A stretch of DNA of 11,267 bases. Source: DATCKG01 sp036562385 (GTDB lineage Bacteria > Bacillota > Sulfobacillia > Symbiobacteriales > Symbiobacteriaceae). Position numbers and translations under genes: made by a program. Under the pieces are notes generated by a model. The model searched no databases and had not been told where the DNA came from. It was given only the letters and a program-made list of their open reading frames with translations. Position 1 is the stretch's first letter, and each line of letters starts with the position of its first letter. The stretch lies in assembly GCA_036562385.1 (NCBI GenBank), contig DATCKG010000084.1:1-11267 (forward strand), read 5' to 3'. Below, one piece after another: positions 7,627 through 11,267 of this stretch.

Positions 7627-8796
7627 CTACAGCGACATCCTTAGGATCGCGGCCACGTCTTCCTGCGTCAGCTCGCGGAACTGACCGATCGTCTCGCCCC
7701 TGGTGGCCAGGGCCGCCATCTTTTCAATCTGGTCGTCCCCGATACCGTAGTCGGCAAGGCGCGAAGGCGCGCCCAGGCTGGTCCAGAACTGCCGCAGCCG
7801 CTCGATCCCTTCCAGCCCCACCTCGCGGTCGGTGCGACCGGCCGGGTCCACGTCAAAGACCCGCACCGCCAGGCGGGCAAACCGCGCCGGGTTGACGTCC
7901 AGGCAGTATTTCATCCAGTTGGGATGGACAATGGCCAGCCCACCGCCGTGGGGGATGTCATAGAGCGCTGAAATCGCGTGCTCGATGGCGTGGGTGGCCC
8001 AGTCGCCCCCACCTGTGCCCATGGAGAGCACGTCGTTCAGGGCCATCGTAGCGCAGAACATGAGCGTCTCCCGAGCCGCGTAATCCTCCGGGTTGGCCAC
8101 CGCCTTCGGCGCCGCTTCCATGACCGTCCGCAGCAGGTCCTCGATCCAGCGGTCCACGAGGGGCGCGTTCGCCGTGGTGTGGAAATACTGCTCCAGCGCG
8201 TGGGACATCATGTCCACCACGCCGTATACGGTGTGGTCCCTGGGCACCGTGAAGGTGTAGACTGGATCCAGAATCGAGAAAGCAGGGTACGTGTAAGGGG
8301 CGCCGTCCCAGTCGAGCTTTTCCCGGGTCTCCCAGTTGGTAATCACCGATCCCGAGTTCATCTCCGAGCCGGTGGCCGCCAGGGTAAGCACCGTGCCGAA
8401 AGGCAGCGCGCCAGTCGCCCGCGCCTTTCCAGTGATGATATCCCACACGTCACCGTCGTAGCGGGCGCCCACAGCAATCGCCTTCGCGCAGTCGATCACG
8501 CTGCCGCCCCCGACGGCGAGGATGAACTCGATCTGCTCCCGCCGGCAAATCGCAACGCCCCGGTGGACGGTGGTCAGCCTGGGATTGGGCTCCACCCCCG
8601 GCAGTTCGAACACCTCGCGACCGGCCTCCCGCAAGATGGCCATCACCTCATCGTACAGGCCGGTACGCTTGATGGAGCCGCCGCCGTACACCAGCAGCAC
8701 GCGCTTCCCGTACGGCTCCAGCTCCTGGCGCAGGCGCCTGAGCTGCCCGCGGCCGAAGATCAGTTTCGTGGGATTGTGGAAGATAAAGTTTTCCAT
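7627..8796 (-). CDS. Iron-containing alcohol dehydrogenase, butanol dehydrogenase/YqhD type
   Basis: Soluble group III dehydrogenase that reduces aldehydes to alcohols, probably with NADPH. The 389 residues match the BdhA/YqhD length and order: NPTKLIFGRG (8-17), GGGSIKRTG (38-46), VGGGSVIDCAKAIA (95-108, nucleotide binding), TLAATGSEMNSGSVITN (138-154), DPVYTFTVP (177-185), GVVDMMSHALEQYF (192-205), DWATHAIEHAISALYDIPHG (265-284). The expected metal ligands are present as Asp195, His199, His273 and His283, so the enzyme should be active. I chose the ATG at 8796 because the family begins a few residues before NPTK; GAGGAG lies 13 bases upstream, a somewhat long spacing. The in-frame extension upstream is not family-like. 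The gene stands alone and converges on the FtsK-like gene. Substrate and exact cofactor cannot be decided by eye. Confidence 0.95.
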   Translation of the reverse strand: MENFIFHNPTKLIFGRGQLRRLRQELEPYGKRVLLVYGGGSIKRTGLYDEVMAILREAGREVFELPGVEPNPRLTTVHRGVAICRREQIEFILAVGGGSVIDCAKAIAVGARYDGDVWDIITGKARATGALPFGTVLTLAATGSEMNSGSVITNWETREKLDWDGAPYTYPAFSILDPVYTFTVPRDHTVYGVVDMMSHALEQYFHTTANAPLVDRWIEDLLRTVMEAAPKAVANPEDYAARETLMFCATMALNDVLSMGTGGGDWATHAIEHAISALYDIPHGGGLAIVHPNWMKYCLDVNPARFARLAVRVFDVDPAGRTDREVGLEGIERLRQFWTSLGAPSRLADYGIGDDQIEKMAALATRGETIGQFRELTQEDVAAILRMSL

Positions 8797-9029
8797 GGTG
8801 CGTGATCCACTCCTCTGCTGGGCATGATCGCCAACTTGATTCCGCACGAGGTGCAAGCCCCAAGCGAGAGCGGCCGGCCCACTCCCTCAACATTAGGAGC
8901 GAGCGCCGTGGAATCCTGCTGCCGCGCTCGATCGGTGGTCCCCCGGACCCGCCGGCGCCCGGATCGACAAGACACCCCGGGGTGAAATGGGTTCGGCAGC
9001 CGTCTGGGACGTAGGAGCCCGAACACGGG

Positions 9030-9059
9030 AAAAGACCGGGACGCTGGCGGCCCCGGTCT
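9030..9059 (-). terminator. Candidate intrinsic terminator or attenuator on the minus strand
   Basis: On the minus strand AGACCGGG and CCCGGTCT form a perfect 8-bp stem with an 11-base loop, followed directly by three more U residues (GGTCTTTT). It lies 234 bases before the dehydrogenase start, in the leader region, so it would act either as an attenuator of that gene or as the end of a separate small RNA. Confidence 0.45.
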
Positions 9060-9119
9060 CCCCTGTTGTGTTTCCCCCTCTCCGGTATCATTCCGCATTC
9101 TCGAGCGAGTAAGATGCGC

Positions 9120-9180
9120 GTGGCCCGACCGGATGCCCGCTTGAACGGTCTACAAGACGTTACGCGGGCGATCGGGCCAC
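9120..9180. ncRNA. Nested stem-loop, possible structured RNA element
   Basis: GTGGCCCGA (9120-9128) pairs perfectly with TCGGGCCAC (9172-9180). Inside it GCCCGC (9135-9140) pairs with GCGGGC (9164-9169), and GTCT (9148-9151) with AGAC (9155-9158) around an ACA loop. Three coaxial helices with internal loops look more like a folded RNA than a simple terminator. I could not match it to a known riboswitch or T-box by inspection. Strand is undecided, but only the minus strand places a U-run hairpin downstream. Confidence 0.4.
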
Positions 9181-9294
9181 ATGTATGAAAGGTCCGGGTT
9201 GCTTCCCCGAGTGCCGTGCACAAGACTCCGGCCAGGAATCATCGAACTTATTTGATAATCTCTTCAATGGGGCGTAACGAAAGGGATGATGGGC

Positions 9295-9774
9295 ATGAAG
9301 GCGCTCAAGGCGCTCCTCATCCGGATTCTGCTCTGGTTCCTGGGCCGGGTAATGTGCGCCTGCGCCCGGCTCGACAACCGGGTGGCCGCGGAGGTCAGTA
9401 CCTGGGCGGAGGGCGCAGGGCTCTGCATCACCGTCGCCCCGTCTGGCCCTGCCATGGCGCTGCAGCGGCGAGACAGCCGCCTCCGCTTCCTCGGCCTGCG
9501 CACCGTGCCGAACGCCACCTTGTCCATCACCTTCAAGCACCTGGACGGCGCCCTGCCGGTCTTCCTCGGGCAGATGTCCATCGCCCGCGCCTACGCCGAG
9601 CCGCGCATGACCATGAAGGGCGACCTTACCTTCGCCATGTCCGTGGTGCGGGCCATGCTCGTCACCGAAGCCTACCTCTTCCCTGGGCTCGTCACCCGCC
9701 GCATCATGCAGCGGGTTCCGCAGCGGGAGGTCTCAATGGCCCGCATCTACCTGGCCACGCTGTTTGCTGCCTGA
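9295..9774 (+). CDS. SCP2-like (sterol carrier protein 2 fold) hypothetical protein
   Basis: The 159-residue protein begins with a short hydrophobic helix (KALLIRILLWFLGRV). Its body resembles bacterial SCP2-type lipid-binding domains: LSITFKHLDGALPVFLGQMSIARAYAEPRMTMKGDL is the usual strand-helix run ending in a GD before the final helix (written here only as landmarks: ITFK, FLGQMSIARAYAE, MKGDL). The C-terminal part has VVRAMLVTEAYLFPGLVTRR. Such domains bind hydrophobic molecules; the ligand here is unknown. Three ATGs lie close together (9286, 9289, 9295). I chose the last because AAGGG ends 9 bases before it, whereas the first two are too close. The stop codon overlaps the ribosome binding site of the next small gene, so they form an operon. 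The family assignment is by pattern and is moderate. Confidence 0.72.
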   Translation: MKALKALLIRILLWFLGRVMCACARLDNRVAAEVSTWAEGAGLCITVAPSGPAMALQRRDSRLRFLGLRTVPNATLSITFKHLDGALPVFLGQMSIARAYAEPRMTMKGDLTFAMSVVRAMLVTEAYLFPGLVTRRIMQRVPQREVSMARIYLATLFAA

Positions 9775-10056
9775 GGTGGTGTGCGACATGCTGCCGCGGC
9801 AGGCCAGCCGGCCCATGCTCCTGACCAACCGCGAGCTTACGCAGTTCGGGCTGACCGGTGTGGTCGAGGACACCCTCCGCCGGGGAGGCCTCACCATAGC
9901 AGCCCGGTTCGAGGAGATCCCGCCCGACTCGTCGGTGCACGTGATCAACGTGGCCGGTCGTCTACCAAGGGGCTCCGGGTTCTCATCAGCCACGACACGG
10001 ACGACATCATGGAGTACATGGGGGACGACATCCTGAAGCCAAGAAACACCGCTTTG

Positions 10057-10087
10057 GCCCCGCCCTTTGGCAGGGCGGGGCTTAACT
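10057..10087 (+). terminator. Rho-independent terminator of the SCP2-like operon
   Basis: GCCCCGCCCT (10057-10066) and AGGGCGGGGC (10072-10081) form a perfect 10-bp GC stem with a TTGGC loop, followed by TTAACTT. This is the strongest terminator-like element in the window and closes the two-gene unit before it. Confidence 0.85.
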
Positions 10088-10095
10088 TACCGCCA

Positions 10096-10114
10096 GACGG
10101 TCCGACGGTCCGAC
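10096..10114. repeat. Short tandem repeat GACGGTCC
   Basis: GACGGTCC occurs twice head to tail, followed by GAC. It lies just after the terminator and before the AT-rich promoter region. It is too short to classify. Confidence 0.5.
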
Positions 10115-10176
10115 ACTCCAACACCCCGACATCCGAATAACCGAGCGATTATTCTAAACTTAACACTAATTAGGGC

Positions 10177-10206
10177 TTGACAGTCATGTATTGGATTGAC
10201 TATGAT
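10177..10206 (+). promoter_or_regulatory. Near-consensus sigma-A promoter of the right-end unit
   Basis: TTGACA (10177-10182), an 18-base spacer and TATGAT (10201-10206) match the sigma-A consensus in 11 of 12 positions. An AT-rich stretch (about 10133-10175) precedes the -35, like an UP element. Transcription would begin near 10213, just before AAGGAGG (10215-10221), which has no well-spaced start codon after it. Confidence 0.82.
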
Positions 10207-10267
10207 GCCACGGGAAGGAGGTGCTTGGCGAGGAAGTCTGGAGACTCTCGGTCTGCTTGGAAATGCA

Positions 10268-10473
10268 ATGAGGCTGCTTTGGCCTGAGATCAAAAAGAGT
10301 CTTGCTGACGTAGTCTGCGGCCCCGTGCGCTGCTGTCTTACATCCCCTTTGAGGTTCGAGCCGATGACCCGACAGCTTTGCGGCAGACGTTCTGCCAGGA
10401 GGGGACAGATGGCGGGCCGGCTCTTCCAACTCTACCTAAGGGTAAGAACAGGCAGAAAGGGGCGCTTTGGTAG
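10268..10473 (+). pseudogene. Possible short gene remnant in the leader of the secreted-protein gene
   Basis: From the ATG at 10268 frame 2 reads MRLLWPEIKKSLADVV and then becomes Cys/Arg-rich. Frame 1 from about 10309 instead gives a sequence that looks coding (ALLSYIPFEVRADDP, then TALRQTFCQEGTDGG) and stops at 10473, two bases before the ATG at 10475. Together they would make a basic protein of about 68 residues if one base had been lost near 10310. I do not recognise it. It may equally be untranslated leader, since no good ribosome site precedes 10268. Low confidence. Confidence 0.25.
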
Positions 10474-10474
10474 G

Positions 10475-10978
10475 ATGGCTGTGGGCTCTCGACCTGTTTG
10501 GCACCGACTCCTTGCGGGTGTGCTCGTTGGGATCTTTGCATTCAATACCGCTGCAGCGGCAAGTGCTCAGACGGTCACTCTGGTACCGTCCAATCCGCCA
10601 GTAGTGGCTCCCGGACAGCCGAAACTTCCGCCCGCACAGCCCGAACTGCCCGGCGGCGGTGTTGTGGAACCGCAAGGTGTAAAAACCCGGATCATCAAGG
10701 AATCGCTTCAGGCCATTGCACGCTATCTGCGTCACCACATCGACGATTTTATCGACCTCATTTCCGACTACACCAGCACGACCGTTCAGAACGCCATTCG
10801 CAAGCATGCCGGAAAAATCGCCGACTTCCTCGACAAACTGTGCCAGTACGAAGAGCTTACGCTCAACTGGGTGCAGGATCAGATCAGCGGTTTCCTCATT
10901 AGCATCGGAATTCACTCTCCAACCGCGCGTACTATCGGATGGATTATTCGCAAGGTGATTGAATGGGGGCTGCTCTAG
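10475..10978 (+). CDS. Secreted helix-rich protein of unknown function
   Basis: The product opens with a signal peptide: MAVGSRPVWHR, then hydrophobic LLAGVLVGIFAFNTAAAA, then ASA before QT as a likely signal peptidase I site. A Pro-rich segment follows (PPVVAPGQPKLPPAQPELP). The rest is a run of amphipathic helices (IIKESLQAIARYLRHHIDDF, then DLISDYTSTTVQNAIRKHAG and IADFLDKL), ending in hydrophobic IGWIIRKVIEWGLL. With the ATG at 10475 it has 167 residues. An alternative ATG at 10409 has a better ribosome site (AGGAGGGG, 6 bases away) but gives an oddly long, Arg-rich extension before the signal peptide. I recognise no family. The last helix could insert in a membrane. The next gene overlaps its end, pointing to a coupled pair acting together. 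Confidence 0.7.
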   Translation: MAVGSRPVWHRLLAGVLVGIFAFNTAAAASAQTVTLVPSNPPVVAPGQPKLPPAQPELPGGGVVEPQGVKTRIIKESLQAIARYLRHHIDDFIDLISDYTSTTVQNAIRKHAGKIADFLDKLCQYEELTLNWVQDQISGFLISIGIHSPTARTIGWIIRKVIEWGLL

Positions 10979-11267
10979 TGACTGAGATCGAAAAGCGCCT
11001 GGAAGACTTGGAACTGGTCCAGCAGCTTCTCGTTGACATCGCCACTGGCCAACAGCCCAATGTGGCCCGGACGCTGCTGCTTTACACTCCGTCTGAAGTT
11101 CGGTCCGTCAACGCATTTATGAAGTGGATCAGCCAGGCCAAACCGCAAACATGGGATGACCTGGTGAAAGAATGGGTCCGGCGCCTGCCCCATCGAACCA
11201 CCGATGACCTGGCAGCCCTCTGGCAGGCGTACCGCGACGATGGCCTGGATGGCCCTGTGTTCCAACT
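10963..11267 (+). CDS. Hypothetical protein, coupled partner (runs off right edge)
   Basis: The frame from the ATG at 10963 stays open to the window end (101 complete codons). The ATG has AAGGTG about 6 bases before it and overlaps the previous gene by 16 bases; a GTG at 10978 overlapping the previous TAG is an alternative start. The product begins with a charged, probably coiled-coil helix (EIEKRLEDLELVQQLLVDI), then has TPSEVRSVNAFMKWISQAK and TWDDLVKEWVRRLPHRTTDD. It has no signal peptide or membrane segment in the visible part, so it is likely cytoplasmic. I do not recognise the family. Confidence 0.7.
   Translation, partial: MGAALVTEIEKRLEDLELVQQLLVDIATGQQPNVARTLLLYTPSEVRSVNAFMKWISQAKPQTWDDLVKEWVRRLPHRTTDDLAALWQAYRDDGLDGPVFQ

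Larger units (their letters stand above)
8797..9294. other. Structured noncoding region between divergent genes
   Basis: No convincing gene is seen on either strand; the open frames here lack family-like sequence and ribosome sites. The region does hold structure: a perfect 12-base palindrome CACCCCGGGGTG (8973-8984), a hairpin at 9033-9059, and a nested stem at 9120-9180. A GATAAT (9254-9259) in an AT-richer stretch could be the -10 of the SCP2-like gene, but no good -35 is present. I found no confident promoter for the dehydrogenase. Confidence 0.6.
9788..10140 (+). pseudogene. Small hypothetical gene with a frameshift, operon partner of the SCP2-like gene
   Basis: Starting at the ATG at 9788, with AGGTGG 8 bases upstream overlapping the previous stop, the frame encodes LLTNRELTQFGLTGVVEDTLRRGG and continues to HVINVAG near 9958. 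That frame then yields low-quality Ser/Thr/Trp sequence and stops at 10036. In the +2 frame the sequence continues plausibly as STKGLRVLISHDTDD, then IMEYMGDDILK, to about 10039, and this frame stays open through the terminator to 10140. One lost base near 9958-9963 explains this. The intact product would have been about 85-90 residues; the family is unknown to me. The true ancestral stop is uncertain. A sequencing error cannot be excluded. Confidence 0.5.

Noticed and set aside
7978..8805. A 275-codon plus-strand frame opposite the alcohol dehydrogenase
   Set aside because: Antisense to an intact enzyme gene with all metal ligands; no recognisable motif.
8648..9223. Minus-strand frames in the noncoding gap as real genes
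   Set aside because: Low-complexity Arg/Gly/Pro sequence with no plausible ribosome site, overlapping the start of the dehydrogenase gene.
10096..10136. CRISPR-like repeats
   Set aside because: Units of 8 bases occur only twice with no spacers.

Overview
The window comes from a GC-rich bacterium with Firmicute-style gene signals: AGGAGG-type ribosome binding sites, sigma-A promoters, PcrB, a SpoIIIE/FtsK-like membrane protein and a DinR/LexA-like box at uvrB. A Symbiobacterium-like or related high-GC clostridial lineage fits best. This is inference, because no rRNA or other phylogenetic marker is present. No tRNA, rRNA or CRISPR array was seen.

Layout. (1) Bases 1-74 hold the first 24 codons of an IS1182-type transposase reading leftward out of the window. 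Its upstream flank meets the 5' end of a large FtsX-type ABC permease gene (to 2647). That gene lacks a recognisable start and carries two compensating frameshifts, so it is a pseudogene. (2) uvrB (2762-4738, minus) and pcrB (4803-5513, plus) are divergent. The uvrB promoter is clear, and a LexA-like palindrome lies in its spacer. (3) A promoter with an overlapping inverted repeat drives a 611-aa protein (5609-7444). It has two membrane segments, a long Ala/Pro linker and an FtsK/SpoIIIE-type motor domain whose Walker A loop is destroyed. A strong hairpin separates it from a convergent butanol-dehydrogenase-type iron alcohol dehydrogenase (7627-8796, minus). (4) About 500 noncoding bases follow, rich in RNA-like structure: a nested 61-nt stem and, on the minus strand, a hairpin followed by a U-run. 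(5) An SCP2-like lipid-binding protein gene (9295-9774) is followed by a small frameshifted gene and an excellent terminator. (6) After an AT-rich stretch and a near-consensus promoter (TTGACA-N18-TATGAT) comes a two-gene unit of unknown function: a secreted, helix-rich protein and an overlapping partner that runs off the right end.

How they relate: uvrB (nucleotide excision repair) and pcrB (polyprenylglyceryl phosphate synthesis) are housekeeping genes sharing one intergenic control region. The remaining genes look accessory. The two most unusual items are the ATPase-dead FtsK-like protein and the structured noncoding region between the dehydrogenase and SCP2-like genes. The left end (IS plus decayed permease) and the right end (less GC-rich unknown unit) look like recently rearranged DNA.
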